Source: Heterostelium multicystogenum
Lineage: Eukaryota; Evosea; Eumycetozoa; Acytosteliales; Acytosteliaceae
Direction of reading: 5' to 3'
DNA length: 64,000 nt
Assembly (NCBI GenBank): GCA_003667245.1
Contig: RCNN01000586.1
Location: 26,054 to 90,053 of the forward strand
The notes under the pieces are model-generated. The model was not told the DNA's origin, made no database searches, and saw nothing but the letters and a program-made list of their open reading frames with translations. Shown in pieces: positions 49,907-60,483 of the stretch (positions are counted from its first letter, which is position 1; each line of letters begins with the position of its first letter). The position numbers were made by a program, and so were the translations under genes.

Positions 49907-52028
49907 TCAGAGGTCGTAGCGCACGGTCAGCAACAGGGTTCGCGGGTCGTTGACCGAGTAGTAGCGGGCGCCGCTGGAGGGCACGTAGCCCACCGACTGC
50001 GGGTAGGCGCGGTCCAGCAGGTTTTTCACCGCCAGGGTGGTGGTCCAGTGGCCGTCGCCACTGATGTAGCGGGTGTTGGCGTTCCAGAAGGTCTGTTGCG
50101 GGATTTCCTGGATGTCGTCGTTCAATGCGTTGGCGTAGGACTTGGTCTGGAACTGCGCATCGGTGCCTGCCAGCCAGGTGCCCGGCAGCCCGGCCGGGAT
50201 GGTGTAGTTCAGGCCAACGCTCGCGTTCCAGCGTGGCGAGAACACCAGTTGCTTGCCGTTGGCATCCACCCCGGCACCGCTGGCGTTCTGGAAGTCGTCG
50301 TACTTGCTTTGCAGGTAGCCGACGTTGGCGGTCAGTTGCAGGTCGCGGCTCAGGGCGGTGAGGGTTTCCAGCTCCACGCCGTAGGTGTGGGCACGGCCGA
50401 CGTTGGTGCGCAGGCTCACCCCCAGCGCCGGGTCATAGGCGTTGGTTTGCAGGTCTTTGTAGTCGTTGTAGAACAGCGCGACGTTGGCCCGCAGGCGCTG
50501 GTCGAAGAAGTCGCCCTTGACCCCGGTTTCCCAGGTGGTCACGTCTTCCGGGGAGAACGCCTGTTCGGCGGCGGCCTGGGTGGGGGCGCGGTTGTCGTAG
50601 CCACCGGCCTTGAAACCCTTGGCGACGTAGGCGTATTGGTTCAGGTGCGGGGTCCAGGCGTATTCGAAGCCGATCTTCGGGCTGGTGGACTGCCAGGATT
50701 TGCTCGACTCGGCGGTGAAGTTGGTGCCGGTGATTTGCCGGTCGGTGTTGATCGCGTAGTTGGTGAAGTCGAAATTCTTGTGCTCGCGGGTAAAGCGCAG
50801 GCCGGCGATCAGCGACAGTTGTTGCGTCAGCTTGTAGGTGCCCTGGCCATACAGCGCATAGCTTTCGGTGTTGGTGGTGCTGTATTGGCCCTGGCCGATC
50901 ACCCGATTGCGGGCGATGGAATAGGTAAGGTTGTCGCGGTCGGCGTCGAACTTCTCGCGGTACAGGTACACCCCGGTGCTGAAGCTGAAATCGTCGTAGT
51001 CGCCGTTGAGCTGGAACTCCTGGGTCGCATAGTTCTGCTTGTACAGAATCAGGTTGTTCTGGATCAGCGCGGCTTGCCCTGAGTTGTCGTAGTCCACCGG
51101 TTGGTGGAACGCCGAGTAGGCGGTCACCGACTTGAAGTTCAGGTTGTCATTGATCGCGTAAATCGCCCGCAGTACCGAGCTGCCCTGGTCCAGGCGGTTT
51201 TTCGGGTCGAGGCTGCTGTAGCTCTTGAATTTGTCGAAATGCCCGTTGGCGTCGAAAGGCGTGTAGCTGGTGGTGTCGCCCCGGTCGAAGGTACCGGCCA
51301 GGGTCAGTTGCACATCCCACGGCGAATCCACCGGCTTGTAGCGCAGCTTGCCGCGGTAGGACTGGATGTCGACGTTGTTTACATCCTTGCCCCGGGTGGG
51401 GTCGGAGACGGTGCCGTCGCGGCTCAGGCGGATCGCCGAGAAACTGCCGAACAGCGCGTTGTCCACCAGCGGGCCGCTGATCAGCAGGCGTGCGTTCTGA
51501 GCATCGTAGTTGCCGGCGCCCAGCTCTACAAAACCACGGGTTTCCTGGGTCGGATCGCGGGTGATCACGCGGATCGCGCCGGCGCTGCTGTTGCGTCCGT
51601 ACAGGGTGCCCTGGGGCCCGCGCAGCACTTCGACACGCTCCACATCGTTGAAGTCGAGCATCGACGAAATCGCACGCGGGATGTACAGGTCATCGGCATA
51701 CACGGCGACGGCGGCTTCCTGGATCGGGTCGGTTTCACCGATACCGCGAATGCCGTAGGTCTGCGCGCTGTAGGAGATCGACTGGCGGCTGAGTGTCAGG
51801 TTCGGCACCTGGCCCGAGAGGTCGCGCACGCTGTTGATCTGCTTGTCTTCCAGGGCCTTTTCATCAAACGCGGAAATCGCCAGCGGGGTTTTTTGCAGGT
51901 CTTCCGCTGCGGTGCTCGGCGGTGACATTGACCACCGGCAGGGCGGTGTCGTCGGCGTGAACGGCGAGGCCGAACAGGGCGAGGGAGATGGCCAGTGCCA
52001 GGCGATTGGGTACGGCGGTAGGACTCAT
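49907..52028 (-). CDS. TonB-dependent outer-membrane receptor 2, one frameshift
   Basis: Starts ATG 52028 with a signal peptide (LALAISLALFGLAVHADDTA). A break near 51920 joins LPVVNVTAE to DLQKTPLAISAFDEKALEDK. The plug reads VRDLSGQVPNLTLSRQ, YGIRGIGETDPIQEAAVAVY and VERVEVLRGPQGTLYGRNSS. The 22-strand barrel ends SVNDPRTLLLTVRYDL. About 706 residues. The plug and barrel resemble FyuA/pesticin-like and other broad receptors rather than typical siderophore receptors. It is 26 bp upstream of the amine oxidase gene on the same strand, so it probably imports the amine or organosulfur substrate. The 200 bp before it are AT-rich and likely contain the promoter. Confidence 0.9.
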
Positions 52029-52230
52029 GATGGACCCCTGAGGTGGTTGACGGTTTAGGCAAAATTGGGCCTCCACCTGGTCAGGGGTCGGTACTGGATG
52101 TAACAGTATTTGTATAAATGCCGGGCGTAAAAGTCCGATTAGTTATAAAGTTAATTATAAAAAATAGGTATGTATTGGTTTAAATGTGATGCGTAAGGCT
52201 GATGATATTTTTCAGCCGACAAAAAACAAA

Positions 52231-52320
52231 TGTGGGAGCGGGCTTGCTCGCGAATGCGGTCGCTCAGTCAACATTGATAGTGACTGAAACACCGCATTCG
52301 CGAGCAAGCCCGCTCCCACA
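52231..52320. repeat. REP doublet, type B
   Basis: TGTGGGAGCGGGCTTGCTCG (52231) and its complement (to 52320) in the 310-bp gap between TonB receptor 2 and the 2-hydroxyacid dehydrogenase; the rest of the gap (52029-52230) is AT-rich with no other feature I can name. Confidence 0.92.
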
Positions 52321-52338
52321 TTTTGATCTCTGTTGGGT

Positions 52339-53300
52339 TTAGTAACCGCGTTGGGTATCAGCGAGGTTTTCCAGCGGCCGATCGCTCAGATACCTTTCCA
52401 GATTGCCCAGGAAACTGTCCGCAATATCATGCCGGCTATTGGTCGAAATCGCCGACGTATGCGGCGACACCCTGACCCTCGGATGCCCATACAACGCATG
52501 CCCGTCCGGCAATGGCTCGGGCTCGGTCACATCCAGCGAAGCCAGCCCGATATGGCCGCTGTCCAGCGCCTCCAGCAGCGCCTCATGATCCACCAATCCT
52601 CCCCGGGCAATATTGATCAGGTGCAACCCTGGCTTGGCATTCGCCAGCGCCTCCCGATCGACGATATGCCGTGTGGCCTCGGTCAGTGGCGCTGCCAGTA
52701 CCAGGTGATCGGAACGAGCAAACAGGTCATGGATATCCCGCGCCGCTTCCACACCCTCCACGTCAAACGGCGTGTCAGTTTGGCGTAATGCCACCACCTT
52801 GATCCCCAACCCATGAGCCTTCTGCGCCAGGCTGCGGCCAATCGCGCCAAAACCCGAGAATCCCCAGGGTGGTGCCCTTGAGCGGGCGCAACGGGGTGAA
52901 CTGCCATTGGGCATCCTTTACCCAGATATCCGGCAAATGCTTGGCCGCCGCGAAGAATTGCCGCGAGGGCGAACTCGGCGAGGTTTTCGGCGGCGCTGCC
53001 CCGTGAGGTGCTCACCGGCGGCCCGTTGAACAGCCACCTGGGATAGAAGTCGATGCCCGACGACACCACCTGGATCCACTGCACGCCGTACGGCCAACCC
53101 GGTGGCGGTGTGTCCGGCGCGGTGTAGCCGCGCACATTGATCGGCCGGGCCAGCAGGATATTGGCCTGGGCCGGCAAGTCGCTGGGCACACCGGCCGGCA
53201 CACTGATCACCTCGGCACCGGGGTGGGTGAGGGCCAGGCGTTGGCGGATGACTTGATTGAAATCTTCGTCCAGCTGGCTGGCGATAATCACCTGGCTCAT
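52339..53300 (-). CDS. D-isomer-specific 2-hydroxyacid dehydrogenase, frameshifted
   Basis: Starts ATG 53300 (MSQVIIASQLDEDFNQVIRQ). The N-terminal substrate domain has VQWIQVVSSGIDFYPRWLF and AAENLAEFALAAI. The NAD domain follows after breaks near 52970, 52950 and 52860: GFSGFGAIGRSLAQKAHGLG, LVLAAPLTEATRHIVD, HLINIARGGLVDHEALLEAL with the catalytic Arg, ASLDVTEPEPLPDGHALYG with Glu, and VSPHTSA with the catalytic His. About 320 residues. It overlaps the DszC-like gene stop by 4 bases, so the two are coupled. It reduces a 2-oxoacid; the physiological substrate is unknown. Confidence 0.89.
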
Positions 53301-54477
53301 GGGCGTTCCTTGTGTCGTTGAGCGAAGACGGCCTTGCCGACGCCTTGCAGCACCGCGTCGTTCTGCGGGGTATGCACGCGGCTGCACAGCACGTCGCGGT
53401 AATGCCGCTGCAGTGGGCTGTGTCGGGACAGGCCGGGATTGCCGGACGCCTCGATGGCCAACTCGACGGCACGGATCGCGTTGCCGGTCACCAGGTATTT
53501 GATCTGTGCGGCGTGGGCTGCCGGGGTGTGCCCGTCGGCGGCGGCGTCCAGCAGGCTGCGGTTGGCAAACAGCAGAGTGTCGATATGCCCGACGGTCTCC
53601 TGAAAGCGCGGCAAGGTCGACAGCGCGGCGCCGAGGTTGGACGGCTTGCGTTGTTCCAGCCAGTCCACCAGCCAGTCGCGCGCGGCCTGGGCCACGGCGT
53701 CGTACACCGATGAGAGCAGTACCGACATCCACAGGAACCCGTCACCGTCCAGTTCCGCCTGCGGTGCGCTCCAGGGGCTGACGCTGACCGCGTGGTCCAG
53801 CGGCACCAGCACGTTGTCGAACACCACTTCATGGCTGCAGGTGGCGCGCATGCCGAGGTGGTCCCAGGTGTCGATGATGCTGATGCCGGGGCTGTCCCTG
53901 GGCACCAGCCAGGCGCCTACCAACGGGTCTTCATCGCTGCTGCGGGCCCACACGCTGAACCAGCTCAGGCCATGGCTGCCGGTGGAGTAGATCTTGCGCC
54001 CGCTGATGCGCCAGCCGGCGGCGGTACGCCGGGCGATGGTCGCGGGCAGGCCGCCACGGGCCGGGGTGCCGAGATCGGGTTCGACGCGCAGGGCATTGAT
54101 CAGCGCCCCATTGCGCACAGCGTCTTCGGCGACCTGGGTGCGCAGGGCGGGCGGCCAGGTTTTGCTGTCTTGCAGGCGCGTGTGTTGCAGGTACTGCATC
54201 ACCAGGATCAACGCGGTGGACGGCTCGCCCTTGGCAATCGCGCTGATGGCCTTGCGCGCCTGGCTCAGGTTGGCTCCGCCACCGCCGAGGGCCTTGGGCA
54301 CGGTCAGGGCGACGAGGCCGTGTTCGTGCAGCAGCTTGAAGTTGTCGTGGGGGAAGGTGCCGCATTCATCAACGATGTGTGCAGTGGCGGCGAGCTGGGC
54401 GCTGAGGCGTTCCAGCAAGGCTTCGAAAATTGGCCACTTCCACGGAGCGCAGTGACGGTTGAGAAGAAAAGGCTCAT
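53297..54477 (-). CDS. Acyl-CoA dehydrogenase-fold flavoprotein (DszC/SfnC-like), one frameshift
   Basis: The start ATG 54477 (MSLFFSTVTA) fits after removing one G near 54445, giving APWKWPIFEALLERLSAQLA. The core is GTFPHDNFKLLHEHGLVALTVPKALGGGGA, AISAIAKGEPSTALILVMQYL, IYSTGSHGLSWFSVWARSS, ISIIDTWDHLGMRATCSHEVVFDNVLVP, and RAVELAIEASGNPGLSRHSPLQRHYRDVL. About 393 residues. Relatives use reduced flavin to oxygenate sulfur compounds (DszC on dibenzothiophene; SfnC in the dimethylsulfone regulon) rather than dehydrogenating acyl-CoA. Its place between a binding protein and other sulfur-type genes supports an FMNH2-dependent monooxygenase. Confidence 0.88.
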
Positions 54478-54498
54478 GATGGGTGTACTCGTTCAAAA

Positions 54499-54589
54499 TG
54501 TGGGGGCGGGCTTTGCTCGCGAAAGCGGTGTGTCAGGTTGCACATCCGTTGGCTGATCCACCGCTTTCGCGAGCAAGCCCGCTCCCACA
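54499..54589. repeat. REP doublet, type B
   Basis: TGTGGGGGCGGGCTTTGCTCG (one base change and one extra T in the left arm, 54499) and the standard right arm to 54589. It separates the DszC-like gene from the binding protein upstream and ends 4 bp from that stop codon. Confidence 0.9.
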
Positions 54590-54593
54590 TGGG

Positions 54594-55628
54594 TTATTCG
54601 GCGTTTTCGAAGGCGGGTTATATCGGCAGCAAACTTGAACTGCCGGTCCCACAACGGGCTGACATCCAGCCGCTCGTTCAATACCCCGGCATTGAAGAAC
54701 AGGTCCGCCACTTCCTGCTGCCGAAGCGATGGCCTGGTCGTTCACCTCGATCACGCTGTAGGGCTGGCTGCGGTTGTTGTACACGTCGAGGAACACTGCC
54801 TTGTCCACACCGAGCAACTTCGCCGATTTTTCAGCCCACGGCTCAGGGTTGTTGTTCATCCATTCCAGCGTGCGCGCCTGGCGCTGCAAGTAATCCTGGA
54901 TCGCCTGTTTGCGCAGCGGGTCTTCCAGGGCGGCGGGGCGGGCGCCGATCAGGTAGTTGCCGGAGAGGTAGCCGAGGGCGGTTTTCAATACCCGGGCGCC
55001 GCTGCGGAATTTCGCCAGCTGGATAAACACCCCGTAGATCACCCAGGCGTCCAGCTGGCCACTTCTGGAACGCGCTGAAACCGTCCTGTGGCGTGAGTGC
55101 CACGGGGGTGATGTCGTTGAAGGTCAGCCCTTGCTCCTTCAAGGCCTTGATCAAGAAGTAGTGCGAAGTGGTGGAGCGCACATAGCCCACACGCTTGCCT
55201 TTCAACTGGGCGATGGATTCAATTTTCGACTCCTTGGGAATCAGGATCACCTGGTTATTCACGTCACCTTGCAGCACCGCAATCAGCTTCGGCTCGCGGT
55301 GGCTCTGGATCGAGAAGATCGGCGGGATCTCGCTCATTGCCGCCAATGTCCAGGCTGCCGGAGGCCAGCGCTTTCGACGATCAGGTTGCCGCCGGCGAAC
55401 TCGGCGTAGTCGACTTTATAGGGCGTGTTGGAAAGTGCCGGCGTCGTCGGTGAAGTACGAGTCCTGGCCACGGTAGGTGGCGACGGCCAGGGTCAGGTCC
55501 GAGAGCTTCGCAGGTGCAGCGAAAGCCCGGGGCACCAGCGAGGCGAGGCCCAGCGCGCCAAGGGCAATCGAACTGGCACCCAGGAAGCCGCGACGATTGA
55601 ACTGTCCGTGTTTGATCGTGTTCGTCAT
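54594..55628 (-). CDS. Tat-exported SsuA-like binding protein, frameshifted
   Basis: Starts ATG 55628; the N-terminus carries a Tat signal ([18 protein letters not shown], then [10 protein letters not shown]). The mature part begins [20 protein letters not shown]; after breaks come [85 protein letters not shown], and the end is restored as ADI.PAFENAE with TAA 54596-54594. Breaks lie near 55425, 55335, 55060, 54730 and 54620. About 345 residues. It belongs to the sulfonate/nitrate/taurine family. Tat export implies folding in the cytoplasm, unusual for this family. It overlaps the LLM gene stop by 4 bases. Confidence 0.86.
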
Positions 55629-56984
55629 GGTCGTGCCCTGGTCAGATGGCGATCTGCGTTGGTTGAGTTTTCGAACGGGGTGCTGTAGCGGTTCGCCGGC
55701 ACGTCCAGGCCAAGGTTTTCCCGCAGGGTGGCGCCGCTGTATTCGCTGCGCAACAGCCCGCGTTGTTGCAGCACCGGCACTACCAGCTCGGTGAAGTACT
55801 GCAAGCCGTCCGGCAGCAGTGAATTGATGATGAAGCCGTCGGCCGCGCCGGCTTCGAACCAGGTCTGGATCGCGTCGGCGACCTGCTCCGGGGTACCGAC
55901 AAAATCGCGCTTGGGCCGGGAGAACCGCAGGGCCACTTCCCGCAGGGTCAGGCGTTCATCGCGGGCCAGTTGCTTGATGCGGTCGGAGCCGCCTTTCTGG
56001 CTGTTGGAGCCCAGGTCGCCGAGTTCCGGGAAGGGTTCGTCCAGCGGGTACTTGCTGAAAATCGTGGTCGTTGAACGGGCGGCCCAGGGCGACGATTGCG
56101 TCCTCGACGGTCACCAGCTCCACAGCTTGCTGATAGCGGCTTTCCACCTCGGCTTCGTCGCGGCCAACAATCGGCCGGATGCCCGGCAGGATCGACAACT
56201 GATCAGCATCACGGCCAAAACTGCGGGCGCGTTTCTTCAAGTCCTGGGCGTAGGCTTTGGCTTCGTCGAAGGTCTCGGCATGGACAAAAATCGCGTCGCT
56301 GTTTTCGGCGGCAAAATTTGCGCCCGTCCTCGGAAGTGCCCGCCTGGAAAATCACCGGCTGGCCCTGGCGCGAGCGGGCGATATTCAGCGGGCCCTTGAC
56401 CGAGAAAAAACTCGCCTTTGTGTCCAGTGCATGCAGCTTGCCAGGGGTGAAAAATTCGCCGCTTTGCTTGTTGTACGCAAAGGCATCGTCTTCCCAGGAA
56501 TCCCACAGGCCCTTGACCACATTTACGTGCTCCCTGGCGATGCGGTAGCGCACGGCGTGGGCGGGTGCTCGGCCTTGCCGAAGTGTCGGCGGGTGCCGCT
56601 GAGCCACGAAGTCACCACGTTCCAGCCGGCGCGGCCGCCGCTGATTGTGGTCCAGGAGGCGAACTGGCGCGCCACCTGGAACGGGTTTAGCTCACGGTGA
56701 CGGTCGCCACCAGCGGCCGATGTTCGAGGTCAGGGCCGCCAGGGCCGAAAGGAATGGTCAGCGGCTCAAAACGGTTGAGGTAGTGCGGGCTGGATTTTTC
56801 ATGGATATGCAGGCTGTCGGCGATGAACACGAAGTCGAACTTCGCGCCTTCGGGCCAGTTGCGTCTGATGCTTGATAAACCGAAGTTGACGCGGCATTGG
56901 GCTGCGCCTGCGGGTGGCGCCATTCGCCCCAGCCGTGACCGACGCCGTGCCCATGGCACCGAGTTTCAGTTGGCGTTTGCTCAT
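55625..56984 (-). CDS. NtaA/SnaA/DszA-family FMN-dependent monooxygenase, frameshifted
   Basis: Starts ATG 56984 ([12 protein letters not shown]). Class features are [25 protein letters not shown] segment ([18 protein letters not shown] is direct), [72 protein letters not shown], and [29 protein letters not shown]. Breaks lie near 56940, 56870, 56745, 56690, 56575, 56320 and 56070. About 450 residues. Members use reduced flavin to oxygenate sulfones, aminopolycarboxylates or similar molecules. Its neighbours (binding protein, DszC-like flavoprotein) suggest desulfonation of an organosulfur compound. Confidence 0.88.
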
Positions 56985-56997
56985 GTTCTCTCTCCTT

Positions 56998-57959
56998 TTA
57001 GCGGGAAAGCCTGGGTAAGCGGGGGCACGTTTGGCGTTGAAGCTTTTGTCGAAGCCTTGGGAGACGTCGATGTGTTTGGTCAGCAGGCCTTCGTCCTGAT
57101 AGATGTCGGCTGCGGGTTTGCAGGCCGCTGATCACCGAGTCGTCAATCGCCACCGGTTGCATATGGGTGGCGTTGGCCACGGCTACGTGCACCTCCAGCG
57201 GCAAGCCGGTGATTTTGGCCATGGCGGCGGCGAACGCCTGCGGGTGATCGTTGCTCCAGCGGTAGGCGCGGTCGACCCGGGCCACGAAGTCGTCCAGCTG
57301 CACGCGCTTGTCGGCAATCGCCTTGCTGGTGGCGGCGAGGTACAGGTGATTGCTCAGCAGGTTGTTGCCGCTGGCAAGGACCCTTGCCTGGCTCTGGCTG
57401 GTGACCACGGTGGTGTAGGGGTCCCAGGTCGACCAGGCATCGGCGGTGCCGTTATCCAGCACCAGCCGTGACTCGCTGGGCAGCAGGAAGATGAACTGCA
57501 CGTCGTGGGTGGAAAGGCCGGCGCTGCGCAGCGCCTTGATCGCCAGGAAGTGCCCGATGGAGCCGCGGGTTGGTGACGATGCGCTTGCCCTTGAGGTCGG
57601 CAAGATCGTGGATCGGGGAATCTTTCGGAACAATCAGTGCGGTGGTATTGCGGCCTTCGGCGTGGATGATGCTCACCACCTTCAGCGGTGCTCCGGCACC
57701 GAGGGCGAACACGTAGGGCGCATCCCCCAGCGCGCCGATATCCACGGCCCCGGCGTTGAGGGCTTCGCCCAGCGGTGCGGGCGGCGGGGAACTCGGACCA
57801 CTGGATTTCGTAGGGCACATCCCGGGTTTCGCCGGCGACTTCCAGCAGCGCCTTGATGGTGGATTTCTGGTTGGCCACTCGCAGGGGCTGCAGGTCGGCG
57901 GCCTGGCAAGTCGCACCCAGGGTGAGGGCGGCCAGTAAAAGGGCAAGGGTAAAGCGCAT
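56998..57959 (-). CDS. SsuA-like binding protein with Sec signal, frameshifted
   Basis: Starts ATG 57959 with a Sec signal (LALLLAALTLGATCQAADL). It continues LRVANQKSTIKALLEVAGET, IQWSEFPAA, then (break near 57780) GEALNAGAVDIGALGDAPYV, TTALIVPKDSPIHDLADLKGKRIVTN, (break near 57568) IGHFLAIKALRSAGLSTHDVQF and TADAWSTWDPYTTVVTSQSQ. A break near 57122 affects the last 40 residues, and the stop is TAA 57000-56998, 13 bp before the next ATG with AAGGAG between. About 320 residues. It binds a sulfonate-like ligand. It is 102 bp downstream of the rhodanese gene, probably one transcript. Confidence 0.87.
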
Positions 57960-58060
57960 CAGGCGGGCTCCAGGCTAGGTCTTGCGTTCAGTCGCCTCCG
58001 CCTGGAGAAGGGGTCGGCTGGTAGTGGGAAGAGGAGCGAGCGGGCTCGCTCCTGGGGGGT

Positions 58061-59642
58061 TCAGATCACATAAAACCCGTGGGTGCCGTCGCGGGCCAGC
58101 TGGTCCACCAGGCCGAACTCCCAGTCGAGGTAGGCCTGCATGGCTTCCTTCGGATTGTCGGTGCCTTCGTACGGGCGGCGGTAGCGGTCGATGCGCGGTG
58201 AAGCGAGGCGGGTCTCGCCTTCCTCCAGCGGCAGTTGCGCGGCGATCCAGCTGGCAGTGCCGTCCTGCAGCAGGAACACGGGCTTGCCGGTCAGCGCTTC
58301 GACTTGCGCTACCGCGAGGCGCGCCAGCTGGCTGCTGCCACAGGTCAACACGTAGCGTTCGGCAGCAGGCACCTTGCGCAAGGCTTCGGGCAAACTGCCC
58401 GCGCAACGCCCACCAGGCACCGGGAATGTGGCGCTTGACGTAGTTGGCGCTGGCGGTGAAATCCAGTACTGCGGTGTCGCCATGAGCCTGCCATTCGGCG
58501 AGGGTGTGCGGGCTGATGAGTTCGGCCTGTTGCGGCGCCGGGACGGGGGCAACCCAGGCCCCCGGTTCGCTGAAGTGCGCAGGTTGCAGGTCATCCAGCA
58601 CATGCACTTCCCAACCCAGTTGTGCGAGCCAGGACGCAGACATATTGGCCCGCACGCCGTCGTCATCCACCAGTACCAGCCGGGCGCCGCGTACGCTGGC
58701 GACGTGATCGGTTTCCTGCACCAGTTTGGCCGCCCGGCGTGGAGCGCGAGCCGGGCAGGTGGCCGGCTTCGAATTCTTCCGGGGTGCGTACGTCGAACAG
58801 GTAAGTGGTGCGCGCCGCTTCCTGCTGCCAGCGTTGCAGGTCGGCGAGGGTGGCGCGGCCTACGCGGGCCTTGTCGGCGACTTGGCGGGCGTCCCTGGCG
58901 GCGATCTGGCGGTGTTCTTCGAGGTCGGCGCGAAGCGTCGAGCCTGGCCGTGTTGCAGCTTCTGCCCGGCCAGGGTCCAGCCGATGGTGCCGTTGCGCAG
59001 GGCAGACACCGGGTTGGCGATGCCGGCATTGACCAGCGACTGGGTGCCGATGATGCTGCGGGTACGCCCGGCGCAGTTGACGATAATGCGCGTGGCCGGG
59101 TCCGGTGCCAGCTCACGGGCGCGCAGCACCAGTTCGGCGCCGGGCACGCTGATGCCGGTGGGAATGCTCATGGTCTGGTATTCATCGAAGCGGCGGGCGT
59201 CGAGCACCACCACGTCGGCGTTGCTGTCGAGCAACGCCTGCACTTCTTCAGCCGCCAGCGACGGTGTGTGGCGCTGGCTTTCCACCAGCTCGCCAAAGGA
59301 TTTGCTTGGCACGTTGACGTCGATAAACAGCTCGCCGCCGGCGCTGCGCCAACCGTCCAGGCCGCCTTCCAGCAGGCTGACCTCGGTATAGCCGAGCGCC
59401 TGCAAGCGCTGGGCGGCGATCTGTGCCAGGCCTTCACCGTTGTCGTACACCGTCACCTGGGTATCCCGGCGTGGGATGCGTGAATACACTTCCAGTTCCA
59501 GTTTCGACAGCGGGATATTCGCGGCGAACAGCGGGTGGGATTCGGCGAAAGGCGCTTCCTCGCGCACATCCACAAGGGCGACTTCTTCACGGTCCAGCAG
59601 GGCCTGGCGAATCTGGGCGAAGCTGCGGTTCGATACAGTCAT
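58061..59642 (-). CDS. Four-domain rhodanese (sulfurtransferase) protein, frameshifted
   Basis: Starts ATG 59642 (MTVSNRSFAQIRQALLDREEV). Four successive rhodanese modules are visible: ALVDVREEAPFAESHPLFAA; DVVVLDARRFDEYQTMSIPT with an active loop NCAGRTRSIIGTQSLVNAGI; TTYLFDVRTPEEFEAGHLPGS; and TAVLDFTASANYVKRHIPGA with LTCGSSQLARLAVAQVEALTG. Cys occurs in the loops of modules 2 and 4. Breaks lie near 58935, 58735 and 58390. About 527 residues. Rhodaneses move sulfane sulfur to thiophilic acceptors. Overlapping the cysteine dioxygenase gene by 4 bases, it points to cysteine-sulfur handling. Confidence 0.88.
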
Positions 59643-60262
59643 GGGGCAGGGCTCTCTTTGGACAGGGCGTCTTTGGACAAATCCCAGATGTTCGGGAGAA
59701 AAGCGTTGGAATAACCGGAGATAAACAGTTTCTCGCTGCCGTCCGGCTGGTACACGGCGCGGCGCACCGCACCGATGTTGGCGCCATACACATGAATGCT
59801 GATGGACACCTGGTCACTGAAGGCATTGCTGACTTGATGGATGTCACCGATCTTCGGCGACACGGCTTCCACCTGGCCGGGTTCCAGCTGGATGCGCTTG
59901 CCGTCGGCGACCAGTGCGCCCTCGGCGTTACGCTCAAAGCCCTGGGAATACTCGGAACCGCGCAGCATGCCGATCAGCCCCCACACGCGATGGTCATGGA
60001 TCGGCGTGGTCTGCCCCGGCCCCCACACAAAGCTGACGATGCTGAAGCGCTGGCGCGAATCGGCGTGCAGCAGGAATTGCTGATAACGCTCGGGGTCGGG
60101 TTGGGCAAACTCGTCCGGCAGCCAGTCATCGTGGCTGACCAGTTGCGCCAGCAGCTTGCCGCCGCGGTGCAGCAGGTCGCCTTCGCGAGGGTTGCCGTCG
60201 ATCAATTCCGCCAGGGCGCCAATGAATGCTCTGAGTCTCTCCGGGTGTCGGGCCTGGGTCAT
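59639..60262 (-). CDS. Cysteine dioxygenase-family (thiol dioxygenase) protein
   Basis: Intact, 207 residues. The cupin iron site is visible: VWGPGQTTPIHDHRVWGLIG (two His), and GDIHQVSNAFSDQVSISIHVYG with the third His. Members oxidise cysteine, 3-mercaptopropionate or other thiols to sulfinates with O2. There is no clear sign of the Cys-Tyr crosslink partner typical of animal enzymes, so the thiol could be other than cysteine. It is the first gene of the leftward 15-kb block and is divergent from a LysR gene across about 220 bp of AT-rich DNA. Confidence 0.9.
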   Translation of the reverse strand: MTQARHPERLRAFIGALAELIDGNPREGDLLHRGGKLLAQLVSHDDWLPDEFAQPDPERYQQFLLHADSRQRFSIVSFVWGPGQTTPIHDHRVWGLIGMLRGSEYSQGFERNAEGALVADGKRIQLEPGQVEAVSPKIGDIHQVSNAFSDQVSISIHVYGANIGAVRRAVYQPDGSEKLFISGYSNAFLPNIWDLSKDALSKESPAP

Positions 60263-60483
60263 GACAATTCCATCGTGGGTGGTTCGTGGTGATGGGTTTA
60301 TCTAAGCATAATGTTTATAGTTAATATGCTATTTTTTAATGATTAGGTTATAGCGGAAAGTAATTTAGAACCGGTTTGAATAGCGTTAGACGTTTATCGA
60401 TCCGGGGCTTGGGCTATCCAGCCACCGTTTATGGAACTATGCTTTTCACACATCTTAATGACTGTTCTCTATGTGCGGCCCAA

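Noticed and set aside
49904..51082. A 392-codon plus-strand open frame rich in Val and Gly
   Set aside because: Exact antisense of TonB receptor 2, whose frame has clear plug and barrel motifs.
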